Source of the DNA: Pseudomonas sp. 14P_8.1_Bac3
GTDB lineage: Bacteria; Pseudomonadota; Gammaproteobacteria; Pseudomonadales; Pseudomonadaceae
Length of the DNA: 64,000 nt
Direction of reading: 5' to 3'
NCBI RefSeq assembly: GCF_025466085.1
Contig: NZ_JANLOD010000032.1
Span: forward strand, 102,482 to 166,481
Under the pieces are notes generated by a model. It saw only the letters and a list, made by a program, of their open reading frames with translations, made no database searches and was not told the DNA's origin. Shown piece by piece: positions 38,185 to 48,285 of the stretch (the stretch's first letter is position 1; every line of letters begins with the position of its first letter). Both the position numbers and the translations under genes were made by a program.

Positions 38185-39213
38185 ATGCACCGCTATGCTC
38201 AGAAACTGCACCATTTGCTCCGGAGTCTGCTGCTTTTGTCCCTGATTACCGCAACAAGCGCCCAGGCGGCGGAAAAAATCGACTTGATCATCGACACCGA
38301 TCCAGGCGCTGACGACGTGGTGGCCTTGCTGTTCGCACTGGCGTCGCCGGACGAACTGAACGTTCGCGCGCTGACCACCGTTGCCGGCAATGTGCGTCTG
38401 GACAAGACCTCGCGCAATGCGCGGCTGGCCCGTGAGTGGGCCGGGCGCGAAGAAGTGCCGGTGTACGCGGGCGCGCCGAAACCGCTGATGCGCACGCCGA
38501 TCTATGCCGAGAACATTCATGGCAAGGAAGGGCTGTCGGGTGTCACCGTACATGAGCCGAAAAAAGGTCTGGCTGAAGGCAATGCCGTCAGCTACCTGAT
38601 CGATACGTTGAAAGCCGCGAAACCCCACAGCATCACCATCGCCATGCTCGGGCCGCAGACCAACCTGGCTTTGGCGCTGATTCAGGCGCCTGAAATCGTT
38701 CAAGGGATCAAGGAAGTGGTGATCATGGGCGGCGCCCACTTCAACGGTGGCAACATTACGCCAGTGGCCGAGTTCAACCTGTTCGCCGATCCCCAGGCGG
38801 CGGAAGTGGTGCTGAAAAGTGGCGTCAAATTGACCTATCTGCCGCTGGACGTGACTCACAAGATCCTCACCAGCGAGGCGCGTCTGAAGCAGATTGCCGC
38901 GCTGAATAACAACGCCAGCAAGCTGGTGGGCGATATCCTCAACGAATACGTCAAAGGTGACATGGAGCACTACGGTCTTCCGGGAGGCCCGGTACACGAC
39001 GCTACTGTCATTGCCTACCTGCTCAAGCCAGAGCTGTTCACCGGCCGTTCGGTCAACGTTGTGGTTGATAGTCGCGAAGGCCCGACTTTCGGGCAAACCG
39101 TCGTCGACTGGTATGACGGGCTGAAAGCGCCGAAGAACGCTTTCTGGGTTGAAAGCGGCGACGCTCAGGGCTTTTTCGATCTGCTGACCCAGCGGCTGGC
39201 GCGCCTGAAATAA
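38185..39213 (+). CDS. Secreted nucleoside hydrolase
   Basis: A 342-residue inosine/uridine-preferring nucleoside hydrolase. The calcium-binding aspartate cluster DTDPGADDVVALLFALASP is at about residues 37-55; the VIMGGAHFNGGN and HDATVIAYLL segments complete the active site. Unlike cytosolic relatives it has a signal peptide (cleavage near AQA, about residue 28), so it should cleave nucleosides in the periplasm. It follows rbsD by 40 bases with an AAGGAG site, so the released ribose would be taken up by RbsABC. Confidence 0.93.
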   Translation: MHRYAQKLHHLLRSLLLLSLITATSAQAAEKIDLIIDTDPGADDVVALLFALASPDELNVRALTTVAGNVRLDKTSRNARLAREWAGREEVPVYAGAPKPLMRTPIYAENIHGKEGLSGVTVHEPKKGLAEGNAVSYLIDTLKAAKPHSITIAMLGPQTNLALALIQAPEIVQGIKEVVIMGGAHFNGGNITPVAEFNLFADPQAAEVVLKSGVKLTYLPLDVTHKILTSEARLKQIAALNNNASKLVGDILNEYVKGDMEHYGLPGGPVHDATVIAYLLKPELFTGRSVNVVVDSREGPTFGQTVVDWYDGLKAPKNAFWVESGDAQGFFDLLTQRLARLK

Positions 39214-39221
39214 GTCTCACG

Positions 39222-39243
39222 CCCGCAGGTGCCAACCTGCGGG
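39222..39243 (+). terminator. Terminator of the rbs operon
   Basis: Perfect 9-bp stem CCCGCAGGT/ACCTGCGGG around GCCA, 9 bases after the nucleoside hydrolase stop; the following T-run is short. Confidence 0.7.
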
Positions 39244-39246
39244 TGG

Positions 39247-39459
39247 TTATTCCCTCTCGTTGTATTCAGAGCCCTTGTAGTCGGACGGATATTTCTCGAA
39301 GACTTGCTCGATAAAGGATTGCGCGGCTTCAGTCCCCAGCTCCTTGACCAAGAGATCGATACCAATGATCGCCAACTCTTCCGGGCTACCCGGGCTATAA
39401 GAGCTATGGCCTTGCGGCCACTTGGCTTTGATGTCGGCGTCGATGTTTACGGTGGTCAT
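39247..39459 (-). CDS. Small hypothetical protein (70 aa)
   Basis: Not recognised. Reads MTTVNIDADIKAKWPQGHSS, then a helical part (EELAIIGIDLLVKELGTEAA) and an acidic tail. The frame extends upstream to 39558 with no ribosome site; ATG at 39459 has only a weak GAGCAC. It faces a plus-strand gene of similar small size starting at 39591. Confidence 0.55.
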   Translation of the reverse strand: MTTVNIDADIKAKWPQGHSSYSPGSPEELAIIGIDLLVKELGTEAAQSFIEQVFEKYPSDYKGSEYNERE

Positions 39460-39590
39460 GATGGTGCTCGTGAATTGGAGAAAGTCTGGGTGTGAGTTAA
39501 CCATTTTGCAGAACGTTTGGCACTCCGACTTAGGCATGAGGAAAGGGCTATGCGACACTTGGTCTTTGATAATTTTTCAAGGACTGTGCT

Positions 39591-39896
39591 GTGCAGATCG
39601 ATTTGAACACGCCTGACGGTTTGACCCTTGAAACGGTGCGGCAATTGTTGGCCAGTGCCAGCGATGATGAGCACACCCAGTTGCGGGTCACCAAGGCGGG
39701 TATCGCTTATATTTCATCGGGCGTCGTGGGCGGATCCGACATCGATGACCTGCTGTTTCGTCTTGAGACGTGGGCGAAAGGCTCAGGGTACGTAGGATTG
39801 GTCGCAGCCAGTGATGAGGTCTGGGTCATGCAGATCTTCAATGCGCTAAAGGAAAACTGGCCGTCGCCGCCGTTTGATTACATTGATATTTATTGA
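39591..39896 (+). CDS. Small hypothetical protein (101 aa)
   Basis: Not recognised. GTG start with AAGGA upstream. An alpha/beta soluble protein, MQIDLNTPDGLTLETVRQLL at the N-terminus, acidic and aromatic C-terminus (PPFDYIDIY). No membrane segment. Divergent from the 70-residue gene, so they may share a promoter region, but no functional link can be shown. Confidence 0.6.
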   Translation: MQIDLNTPDGLTLETVRQLLASASDDEHTQLRVTKAGIAYISSGVVGGSDIDDLLFRLETWAKGSGYVGLVAASDEVWVMQIFNALKENWPSPPFDYIDIY

Positions 39897-40062
39897 GCAC
39901 TGTTCATATTCAGTCACGATTGAGGAAATGAACGGCAGGAGATGCTCAGGCAAACTCGCCGATTGTGCGGGGTAAGGGCAGGGTGCTAACGCGCTCTGTG
40001 AAACCAAACCCAGGATTGGCGGTCGCACGATCTCAGCTTAACTATTGAAAAGAGGAGGCTTC

Positions 40063-40383
40063 ATGCCTTGGAAGCTCGCGTCATTGGGTACTTTGTTGGC
40101 GGTTAGTCTGCTGGCGGGTTGCAGCAGTACGTCCACCGAGTCGACAACAGACCCTGTCACGGCGACGGATACCGGTCACAGTCGTTGCGATGCAAAGGCT
40201 GCCGAATTCACCCTTGGCCAAAAGGCTTCGCCCGCACTGCTGGAACAGGCGCGCAATCGCGCAGGCGCGGCGAATGCCCGTATTCTCAAGCCTGACGACA
40301 TGGTGACCCTGGAGTACCGCTCGGACCGCCTGAACCTGAACACCGATAACAACCTGGTGATCACGCGCATCAACTGCGGCTGA
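40063..40383 (+). CDS. Lipoprotein with I78 peptidase-inhibitor domain
   Basis: A 106-residue lipoprotein: lipobox SLLAGC (Cys near residue 20), a short Ser/Thr linker, then an I78-type domain. The conserved Cys pair (SRCDAKAAEF and the C-terminal INCG) and YRSDRLNLNTDNNLVITRIN match the family of serine-peptidase inhibitors. ATG at 40063 has a full AGGAGG site. Ends at a strong terminator. Confidence 0.85.
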   Translation: MPWKLASLGTLLAVSLLAGCSSTSTESTTDPVTATDTGHSRCDAKAAEFTLGQKASPALLEQARNRAGAANARILKPDDMVTLEYRSDRLNLNTDNNLVITRINCG

Positions 40384-40409
40384 CACCGACAGGCTTTCGC
40401 TTCACCCAT

Positions 40410-40441
40410 AAAAAACCCCGTCACATGGACGGGGTTTTTTA
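40410..40441. terminator. Bidirectional terminator between the I78 lipoprotein and the csp gene
   Basis: AAAAACCCCGTC (40411-40422), loop ACATG, GACGGGGTTTTTT (40428-40440); A-run and T-run flank the stem so both converging genes can use it. Confidence 0.9.
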
Positions 40442-40454
40442 GTGCGCCTGGAAA

Positions 40455-40667
40455 TTACTCTGGGCGAACTTGAGCAGCTTGCATACCCTTTTGGCCTTTC
40501 TCAGCCACGAAGGAAACGGTTTGGCCTTCTTTCAGGCTTTTGAAACCGTCGCTTTCGATAGCTTTGAAGTGTACGAACAGGTCGTCACCGCCACCTTGAG
40601 GAGTGATGAAGCCGAAGCCTTTTTCATCGTTGAACCATTTAACGGTGCCGGTTTGGCGATTAGACAT
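40455..40667 (-). CDS. Cold-shock protein (CspA family)
   Basis: A 70-residue single cold-shock domain. RNA-binding motifs KGFGFITP (RNP1) and DLFVHFKAI (RNP2) and the start [20 protein letters not shown] are typical. Binds single-stranded RNA/DNA as a chaperone. Frame extends to 40730 but the ATG at 40667 gives the exact family length and has an AGATACACC leader with GGAG further upstream. The region upstream contains a perfect 11-bp hairpin that may lie in its leader. Confidence 0.95.
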   Translation of the reverse strand: MSNRQTGTVKWFNDEKGFGFITPQGGGDDLFVHFKAIESDGFKSLKEGQTVSFVAEKGQKGMQAAQVRPE

Positions 40668-40817
40668 GGTGTATCTCCAAGAAACATATATTTTCAGTAG
40701 TACTGTGCTGCTCAGGCCAACTGGGCACACCGGGGTATCATAGTCGAAATGTTCGCTTTGGGAGCCCCCCGGACGTGCTGTTTGCCCTGCAGTTGCGCTT
40801 TCTTTGTCGCTGGGAAT

Positions 40818-40850
40818 GGCTGAAAGCCCCGATTTAAAAGGCTTTCAGCC
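40818..40850. repeat. Perfect inverted repeat upstream of the csp gene
   Basis: GGCTGAAAGCC (40818-40828) and GGCTTTCAGCC (40840-40850) with an 11-base AT-rich loop, 150-180 bases before the csp start. On the minus strand it would be part of a long leader if the promoter is further up; csp genes often have such leaders. No T-run follows on either side. Confidence 0.55.
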
Positions 40851-40959
40851 GAAAGTAAAGACGATAAAAAAAGCTGTAAATCCTGCATAATTTGTACGAA
40901 AAAGCGCTTTTTGGAAGCTTTTCATCGGCTATTGAGGCCCGCAAAGCGTCCTTTTGGGC

Positions 40960-41262
40960 TTATTTTTTCGCCTTGTTATCGGCTCTGCACGCTGCGATTT
41001 TATCCAGCGCTTTCTTTTGCAGTTCGGGTGATGCCTTGTTGTCCATCAGTGCCTGAATGTCACTGGCTGGGTACGACTTGATGGCATCGGCACCACAGGC
41101 GCAGTGAGCTTTGGCGGCGGCAGCGCCGATCTGCGGAGTGGCTGCCTGGGTGCACTGAGCCATGTACTTGTCGCGCTCGCCCTTCGGCCAGTCGGCGTGG
41201 GCGGTCAGCGGCAGCAGCAGGACGAGAGGGGCGACTACTGCGAACAAACGATTCAGACGCAT
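40960..41262 (-). CDS. Small secreted protein with Cys-pair motif (100 aa)
   Basis: A 100-residue exported protein: signal peptide MRLNRLFAVVAPLVLLLPLT with cleavage near AHA (residue 23). The mature part has four Cys, including CACG, in AKAHCACGADAIKSYPAS and a C-terminal KIAACRADNKAKK. No heme site (no CXXCH). The pattern resembles small periplasmic Cys-rich proteins of unknown role in pseudomonads. ATG at 41262 follows AAGGAG; the longer frame to 41286 starts before that site. Confidence 0.75.
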   Translation of the reverse strand: MRLNRLFAVVAPLVLLLPLTAHADWPKGERDKYMAQCTQAATPQIGAAAAKAHCACGADAIKSYPASDIQALMDNKASPELQKKALDKIAACRADNKAKK

Positions 41263-41521
41263 GCTGAGATGCTCCTTGTGGGTCAATGTCTTGTTATCTG
41301 AGGGGTGAAACGGGATTCAAGTTCAGCACTTTGTCATAAAAATGGCCGATTTGCCCCGGCAGAAAAGCTTGGCGCCGCGATGACCGTTCATCTGTGCTAG
41401 CATGCCCCGCTCGGGTATTCGCAAGCTCCAGAGGCCTTCAGTCCTGGCGGCGGCAGATGTCCGAATAACCCTGATTTGAATCCCAGTCACTCTGGTTCGG
41501 TTTCCGGTTGGCCGCAAGGCT

Positions 41522-41540
41522 CCTGCCGCTGTAAGGCAGG
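41522..41540 (+). promoter_or_regulatory. thrS leader hairpin 1, tRNA-Thr anticodon-arm mimic (UGU loop)
   Basis: CCTGCC (41522-41527) pairs with GGCAGG (41535-41540) around a 7-base loop GCTGTAA whose middle three bases are TGT, the anticodon of tRNA-Thr(UGU). It is 94 bases before thrS. The position before the triplet is C, where a real tRNA has U33. Confidence 0.5.
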
Positions 41541-41594
41541 CGTTCGTTATTGAATGGCCTGGATCGGATCTTGTACTGGCTCATCCCAACCCAC

Positions 41595-41615
41595 GTGACC
41601 TTTGGTAGGGGTCAC
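41595..41615 (+). promoter_or_regulatory. thrS leader hairpin 2, tRNA-Thr anticodon-arm mimic (GGU loop)
   Basis: GTGACCT (41595-41601) pairs with GGGTCAC (41609-41615; last pair T-G) around a 7-base loop TTGGTAG. The middle triplet GGT equals the anticodon of tRNA-Thr(GGU) and is preceded by T, as U33 in tRNA. It ends 5 bases before the GGAGAGGAGG ribosome site of thrS. E. coli thrS is repressed by its own product through such tRNA-like hairpins. Confidence 0.6.
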
Positions 41616-41634
41616 CACTAGGAGAGGAGGCGCC

Positions 41635-43557
41635 ATGCCAACTATTACTCTTCCCGACGGCAGTCAACGCTCATTCGATCACCCGGTTTCCGTAGCCGAG
41701 GTCGCCGCATCCATTGGTGCAGGTCTGGCCAAAGCCACCGTGGCCGGTAAGGTCAATGGCAAGCTGGTCGACGCCAGCGACATCATCGACAGCGATTCCA
41801 CGCTGCAAATCATTACGCCAAAGGATGAAGAGGGGCTGGAGATCATTCGCCACTCTTGCGCCCACCTGGTTGGCCACGCGGTCAAGCAGTTGTACCCGAG
41901 CGCCAAAATGGTGATCGGGCCGGTCATCGACGAAGGCTTCTATTACGACATCGCCTTCGAACGTCCTTTTACTCCGGACGACCTGGCCGCCATCGAACAG
42001 CGCATGCAGCAGCTGATCGAAAAAGACTACGACGTGATCAAGAAAGTCACTCCCCGCGCCGAAGTGATCGAAGTGTTCAAGGCTCGCGGCGAAGACTACA
42101 AGTTGCGCCTGGTCGAGGACATGCCGAACGAGCAGGCCATGGGCCTGTATTATCACGAAGAATACGTCGACATGTGCCGCGGTCCGCACGTGCCGAACAC
42201 TCGTTTCCTGAAATCTTTCAAGTTGACCAAGTTGTCCGGCGCCTACTGGCGTGGCGATGCCAAGAACGAGCAGTTACAGCGCGTTTACGGCACTGCATGG
42301 GCTGACAAGAAGCAGTTGGCGGCTTACATCCAGCGCATCGAAGAAGCTGAAAAACGCGATCACCGCAAGATCGGCAAGCGCCTGGGCCTGTTCCACACCC
42401 AGGAAGAAGCGCCGGGCATGGTGTTCTGGCACCCGAATGGCTGGACCCTGTACCAGGTGCTCGAGCAGTACATGCGCAAGGTTCAGCGCGACAACGGCTA
42501 CCTGGAGATCAAGACGCCTCAGGTCGTTGATCGCAGCCTGTGGGAGAAGTCCGGGCACTGGGCCAACTACGCCGACAACATGTTCACCACTCAGTCGGAA
42601 AACCGCGACTACGCCATCAAGCCAATGAATTGCCCTTGCCACGTGCAAGTGTTCAATCAGGGCCTGAAGAGCTACCGCGAGTTGCCGATGCGCCTGGCCG
42701 AATTCGGTGCCTGCCACCGTAACGAGCCATCGGGTGCTTTGCACGGCATCATGCGTGTGCGTGCGTTCACTCAGGACGATGCCCACATCTTCTGCACGGA
42801 AGAGCAGATGCAGGCAGAATCCGCCGCGTTCATCAAGCTGACGATGGACGTCTACGCTGATTTCGGCTTCAAGGAAGTCGAGATGAAGCTGTCCACTCGT
42901 CCGGAAAAACGCGTCGGGTCCGACGAGTTGTGGGATCGCGCTGAAGCGGCATTGGCTGCAGCCCTTGACAGCGCTGGCCTGCCGTACGATCTGCAGCCGG
43001 GCGAGGGTGCATTCTACGGTCCGAAGATCGAGTTCTCGCTGAAAGATTGCCTGGGCCGCGTCTGGCAGTGTGGTACTCTGCAGCTCGATTTTAACCTGCC
43101 TGTCCGTCTGGGAGCCGAATACGTCTCGGAAGACAACAGTCGCAAGCACCCGGTCATGTTGCACCGGGCGATCCTCGGGTCCTTCGAACGTTTCGTCGGA
43201 ATCCTGATCGAGCACTACGAGGGTGCATTCCCTGCGTGGCTGGCTCCGACCCAGGCAGTGATCATGAACATCACTGACAAACAGGCCGATTTTGCCGCCG
43301 AGGTTGAAAAAACTCTCAACGAAAGCGGGTTTCGTGCCAAGTCTGACTTGAGAAATGAAAAGATCGGCTTTAAAATCCGCGAGCATACTTTGCTCAAGGT
43401 TCCCTATCTCTTGGTTATCGGAGATCGGGAAGTCGAGATGCAGACTGTCGCTGTGCGTACTCGTGAAGGTGCTGACCTGGGCTCGATGCCCGTCGCCCAG
43501 TTCGCTGAGTTTCTCGCGCAAGCGGTTTCCCGGCGTGGTCGCCCAGATTCGGAGTAA
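41635..43557 (+). CDS. thrS: Threonyl-tRNA synthetase
   Basis: A 640-residue class II synthetase with the full bacterial layout: TGS domain (1-62), editing domain with the [14 protein letters not shown] and [11 protein letters not shown] zinc/editing motifs (to about 225), catalytic core with class II motif 2 ([20 protein letters not shown]) and motif 3 ([19 protein letters not shown]), and a C-terminal anticodon-binding domain. Length equals the family norm. ATG at 41635 has GGAGG; the frame opens at 41602 inside the leader hairpin. First gene of the thrS-infC-rpmI-rplT-pheST-ihfA run. Confidence 0.97.
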   Translation: MPTITLPDGSQRSFDHPVSVAEVAASIGAGLAKATVAGKVNGKLVDASDIIDSDSTLQIITPKDEEGLEIIRHSCAHLVGHAVKQLYPSAKMVIGPVIDEGFYYDIAFERPFTPDDLAAIEQRMQQLIEKDYDVIKKVTPRAEVIEVFKARGEDYKLRLVEDMPNEQAMGLYYHEEYVDMCRGPHVPNTRFLKSFKLTKLSGAYWRGDAKNEQLQRVYGTAWADKKQLAAYIQRIEEAEKRDHRKIGKRLGLFHTQEEAPGMVFWHPNGWTLYQVLEQYMRKVQRDNGYLEIKTPQVVDRSLWEKSGHWANYADNMFTTQSENRDYAIKPMNCPCHVQVFNQGLKSYRELPMRLAEFGACHRNEPSGALHGIMRVRAFTQDDAHIFCTEEQMQAESAAFIKLTMDVYADFGFKEVEMKLSTRPEKRVGSDELWDRAEAALAAALDSAGLPYDLQPGEGAFYGPKIEFSLKDCLGRVWQCGTLQLDFNLPVRLGAEYVSEDNSRKHPVMLHRAILGSFERFVGILIEHYEGAFPAWLAPTQAVIMNITDKQADFAAEVEKTLNESGFRAKSDLRNEKIGFKIREHTLLKVPYLLVIGDREVEMQTVAVRTREGADLGSMPVAQFAEFLAQAVSRRGRPDSE

Positions 43558-43562
43558 TTATT

Positions 43563-44108
43563 ATTAAGCGTGAAATGAGACAAGATAAACGAGCTGCACC
43601 GAAAGCCCCGATCAACGAGAATATCTCGGCACGCGAGGTTCGGTTAATTGGGGCTGAAGGTGAACAGCTTGGGATTGTGTCAATTGAAGACGCGCTTCTT
43701 AAGGCTGAAGAGGCCAAGCTGGATTTGGTGGAAATTTCCGCCGATGCAGTACCCCCTGTTTGCAAACTGATGGACTACGGCAAATCGATCTTCGAGAAGA
43801 AGAAGCAGATTGCCGCGGCCAAGAAAAACCAGAAGCAGATTCAGGTTAAAGAAATCAAGTTTCGTCCAGGGACGGAGGAAGGGGATTACCAGGTAAAACT
43901 GCGCAACCTGGTACGTTTCCTGAGTGATGGGGACAGGGCCAAGGTATCCTTGCGATTCCGCGGCCGTGAGATGGCCCACCAGGAGCTGGGGATGGAACTC
44001 CTCAAGCGAGTTGAAGGTGACTTGCTCGAGTACGGTTCGGTCGAACAGCATCCTAAGATGGAAGGACGCCAGCTGATCATGGTCATCGCCCCGAAAAAGA
44101 AGAAGTAA
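43563..44108 (+). CDS. infC: Translation initiation factor IF-3
   Basis: IF-3 of about 180 residues; keeps 30S subunits free and checks start codons. N-domain [20 protein letters not shown], lysine-rich linker ([17 protein letters not shown]), C-domain with [16 protein letters not shown] and the PKKKK end. Start: three in-frame ATT codons (43557, 43560, 43563) stand behind the thrS stop, before the first ATG at 43575. IF-3 genes classically use a rare AUU start for autoregulation; ATT 43563 has GGAG at 43551-43554, 8 bases away, and is taken here. Confidence 0.95.
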   Translation: MKREMRQDKRAAPKAPINENISAREVRLIGAEGEQLGIVSIEDALLKAEEAKLDLVEISADAVPPVCKLMDYGKSIFEKKKQIAAAKKNQKQIQVKEIKFRPGTEEGDYQVKLRNLVRFLSDGDRAKVSLRFRGREMAHQELGMELLKRVEGDLLEYGSVEQHPKMEGRQLIMVIAPKKKK

Positions 44109-44168
44109 TCAACAGGGCACGGCAGGCCTTCTGATTATGTTTATCAACTGAATGCGGAGTATCCGAAC

Positions 44169-44363
44169 ATGCCAAAAATGAAAACGAAAAGTGGTGCTGC
44201 TAAGCGGTTTCTGAAAACTGCTAACGGTATCAAGCACAAGCACGCTTTCAAGAGCCACATCCTGACTAAAATGTCGACCAAGCGTAAGCGTCAACTGCGC
44301 GGTAGCAGCTTGCTGCATCCGTCTGACGTGGCAAAAGTCGAGCGCATGCTGCGCCTTCGTTAA
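44169..44363 (+). CDS. rpmI: Ribosomal protein bL35
   Basis: A 64-residue, highly basic 50S protein: [20 protein letters not shown], then [20 protein letters not shown] and the C-terminal [11 protein letters not shown] after GCGGAG. Located between infC and rplT as everywhere in the group. Confidence 0.97.
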   Translation: MPKMKTKSGAAKRFLKTANGIKHKHAFKSHILTKMSTKRKRQLRGSSLLHPSDVAKVERMLRLR

Positions 44364-44391
44364 TTTTAGTCAAGAATAGAGGAAGTAACTC

Positions 44392-44748
44392 ATGGCTCGT
44401 GTAAAGCGTGGCGTCATTGCCCGTAAACGTCACAAAAAAATTCTGAAACTTGCTAAAGGCTACTACGGCGCTCGTTCGCGCGTATTCCGTGTTGCCAAGC
44501 AAGCGGTAATCAAGGCAGGCCAATACGCCTACCGTGACCGTCGTCAGAAAAAACGTCAGTTCCGCGCTCTGTGGATCGCTCGTATCAACGCTGGTGCACG
44601 TATCAACGGTCTGTCCTACAGCCGTTTCATCGCCGGCCTGAAAAAAGCGTCCATCGAGATCGACCGTAAGGTTCTGGCTGATCTGGCAGTGAACGAAAAA
44701 GCGGCGTTTGCTGCGATTGTCGAGAAAGCTAAAGCCACCTTGGCTTAA
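44392..44748 (+). CDS. rplT: Ribosomal protein bL20
   Basis: A 118-residue basic 50S protein ([20 protein letters not shown]) with the globular C-terminal domain needed for assembly. AGGAAG site before ATG. In E. coli L20 also represses rpmI-rplT; I cannot tell whether that occurs here. Followed by a terminator/attenuator before pheS. Confidence 0.97.
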   Translation: MARVKRGVIARKRHKKILKLAKGYYGARSRVFRVAKQAVIKAGQYAYRDRRQKKRQFRALWIARINAGARINGLSYSRFIAGLKKASIEIDRKVLADLAVNEKAAFAAIVEKAKATLA

Positions 44749-44804
44749 GTACCCCCGACAGTCACCCGGCCTCACCTCTGTGGGGCCAGGTGTTAAACGT
44801 CATA

Positions 44805-45874
<1,070 letters not shown>

Positions 45875-45900
45875 TCGTAACGAATTCTTAGGAGAGCAGG

Positions 45901-48282
45901 ATGAAATTCAGTGAACAATGGCTGCGTGGCTGGGTAAGCCCGCAGGTAAGTCGCGACGAGCTGGTTGCTCGTCTGTCGATGGCCGGTCTTGAGGTCGATA
46001 GCGTTACGCTGGCCGCCGGCGAATTCACCGGTGTGGTGGTGGGCGAGGTGCTGAGCACCGAGCAGCACCCCGACGCCGACAAGTTGCGTGTTTGCCAGGT
46101 CAGTAATGGCTCGGAGACCTTCCAGGTTGTGTGCGGCGCGCCAAACGTGCGCCCGGGCTTGAAGATTCCGTTCGCCATGATCGGTGCCGAACTGCCAGGC
46201 GACTTCAAAATCAAGAAGGCCAAGCTGCGTGGCGTTGAGTCCAACGGCATGCTGTGCTCGCAAGCCGAACTGCAAGTCGGTGAAGGCAACGACGGCTTGA
46301 TGGAATTGCCGGCCGATGCGCCAGTGGGTCAGGATATTCGTGAATACCTGAGCCTGGACGACGCCAGCATCGAGGTCGACCTGACCCCGAATCGCGGCGA
46401 CTGCCTGTCCCTGGCCGGTCTGGCCCGTGAAGTCGGCGCGCTGTATGCCGTCGAAGTCACCCGTCCGGTCGTGGCTACCGTCCCGGCCGTGCACGACGAA
46501 GTGCGTTCGGTTGAAGTGCTGGCGCCAGCCGCCTGCCCGCGTTACCTGGGTCGTGTGATCCGTAACGTCGACCTGTCCAAGGCAACGCCACTGTGGATGG
46601 TCGAGCGTCTGCGTCGTGCCGACGTACGCAGCATCGACGCTGCCGTCGACATCACCAACTATGTGATGCTGGAGCTGGGTCAACCGCTGCATGCGTTCGA
46701 TCTCGCCGAAATCAATGGCGGCATCCGCGTGCGCATGGCCGAAGAAGGCGAGAAGCTGGTGCTGCTCGACGGTCAGGAAGTCAGCCTGCGTAGCGATACG
46801 CTGGTGATTGCCGACCACACCCGCGCCCTGGCCATTGCCGGCGTCATGGGTGGCGAGCACAGTGGTGTCAACACCGCGACCACTCGCGACATCTTCCTCG
46901 AAAGTGCGTTCTTCGATCAGATTGCCGTCGCTGGCAAGGCCCGCTCCTACGGCCTGCACACCGACGCTTCGCACCGCTACGAGCGTGGCGTGGACTGGCA
47001 ACTGGCCCGTGAAGCCATGGAGCGCGCCACTGGCCTGCTGCTGGAAATCACCGGTGGTGAAGCGGGCCCGATCATCGAAACCGTCAGCGAACAGCACCTG
47101 CCGAACATCGCACCGGTGACCCTTCGCGCCCAGCGCATCACCCAAATGCTCGGTATGGAAATGGCCCCGGCCGAAGTCGAGAGCCTGCTCAATGGGCTGG
47201 GCCTGACCGTTTCTGCCGATGGGGCAGGGCAGTGGCGCGTGGAAGTGCCGAGCCATCGCTTCGACATCAGTCTCGAAGTCGACCTGATCGAAGAGCTGGC
47301 GCGACTGTACGGCTACAACCGTCTGCCGGTTCGTTACCCGCAAGCCCGTCTGGCGCCGCAAGCCAAGGCTGAAGCGCGCAGCGACCTGCCTGAGCTGCGT
47401 CGTCTGCTGGTGGCCCGCGGTTATCAGGAAGCGATCACTTACAGCTTCATCGATCCGAAACAATTTGAGTTGTTTAATCCGGGTGTCGAGCCGCTCTTGC
47501 TGGCCAACCCGATTTCCAACGACATGGCGGCCATGCGCTCGTCCCTGTGGCCAGGTCTGGTCAAGGCGCTTCAGCACAACCTGAACCGCCAGCAGGATCG
47601 CGTCCGTCTGTTCGAAAGCGGTCTGCGTTTTGTGGGGCAGCTGGACGGTTTGAAACAAGAGCCTATGCTGGCGGGTGTTGTTTGCGGTAGCCGTTTGCCG
47701 GAAGGCTGGGCACAAGGTCGCGATGTCGTGGACTTCTTCGACGTCAAGGCCGATGTGGAAGCCGTTCTGGGCTTCACCGGTGCTCTGGATTCGTTCACGT
47801 TCCTGCCAGGTAAGCATCCTGCGTTGCACCCGGGTCAAACCGCGCGCATCGAGCGCGAAGGTCGTCTGGCAGGTTTCATCGGGGCACTTCACCCTGAATT
47901 GTCGAAAACGCTCGGCCTTGATCGTCCGGTCTTCGTTTTCGAGCTGGTTCTGGCGGAAGTGGCGTTGGGCAAAATGCCTGAATTCCAGGAGTTATCTCGC
48001 TTTCCTGAAGTGCGTCGTGACCTGGCCCTGCTGGCCGATACCGGTGTCGCCGCGAGTGCCGTACTGGACGTAATCCGTGAAAATGCAGGCGAATGGCTGA
48101 CAGACCTCAGGCTATTTGACGTGTATCAGGGTAAAGGTATTGATCCGCATAGAAAAAGCCTTGCAGTTGGCTTGACCTGGCAGCATCCATCGCGCACTCT
48201 TAATGACGATGAGGTGAATACCACGACGCAAAACATCCTCACCTCGCTCGAACAAAGGTTGAACGCCACGTTAAGGAAGTGA
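45901..48282 (+). CDS. pheT: Phenylalanyl-tRNA synthetase beta subunit
   Basis: A 793-residue subunit with the full set of beta domains: N-terminal tRNA-binding EMAP-like domain (about 40-150, EHPDADKLRVCQV), B3/B4 editing region (VDITNYVMLELGQPLHAFDL), B5 domain, synthetase-like pseudo-catalytic core, and the C-terminal FDX-ACB anticodon-binding domain (FPEVRRDLALLAD to LEQRLNATLRK). AGGAG precedes the ATG. Confidence 0.97.
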   Translation: MKFSEQWLRGWVSPQVSRDELVARLSMAGLEVDSVTLAAGEFTGVVVGEVLSTEQHPDADKLRVCQVSNGSETFQVVCGAPNVRPGLKIPFAMIGAELPGDFKIKKAKLRGVESNGMLCSQAELQVGEGNDGLMELPADAPVGQDIREYLSLDDASIEVDLTPNRGDCLSLAGLAREVGALYAVEVTRPVVATVPAVHDEVRSVEVLAPAACPRYLGRVIRNVDLSKATPLWMVERLRRADVRSIDAAVDITNYVMLELGQPLHAFDLAEINGGIRVRMAEEGEKLVLLDGQEVSLRSDTLVIADHTRALAIAGVMGGEHSGVNTATTRDIFLESAFFDQIAVAGKARSYGLHTDASHRYERGVDWQLAREAMERATGLLLEITGGEAGPIIETVSEQHLPNIAPVTLRAQRITQMLGMEMAPAEVESLLNGLGLTVSADGAGQWRVEVPSHRFDISLEVDLIEELARLYGYNRLPVRYPQARLAPQAKAEARSDLPELRRLLVARGYQEAITYSFIDPKQFELFNPGVEPLLLANPISNDMAAMRSSLWPGLVKALQHNLNRQQDRVRLFESGLRFVGQLDGLKQEPMLAGVVCGSRLPEGWAQGRDVVDFFDVKADVEAVLGFTGALDSFTFLPGKHPALHPGQTARIEREGRLAGFIGALHPELSKTLGLDRPVFVFELVLAEVALGKMPEFQELSRFPEVRRDLALLADTGVAASAVLDVIRENAGEWLTDLRLFDVYQGKGIDPHRKSLAVGLTWQHPSRTLNDDEVNTTTQNILTSLEQRLNATLRK

Positions 48283-48285
48283 CGT

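Noticed and set aside
39247..39896. Divergent small-gene pair considered as a toxin-antitoxin or immunity module
   Set aside because: Genes are on opposite strands, not co-transcribed, and neither shows a known toxin or antitoxin motif.
41323..41517. Minus-strand 64-codon frame (reads like ...GNRTRVTGIQIRV...) suggesting a hidden tRNA
   Set aside because: Such peptides often come from misread tRNA genes, but neither strand folds into a cloverleaf here; no acceptor stem or anticodon arm of tRNA size could be drawn across it.
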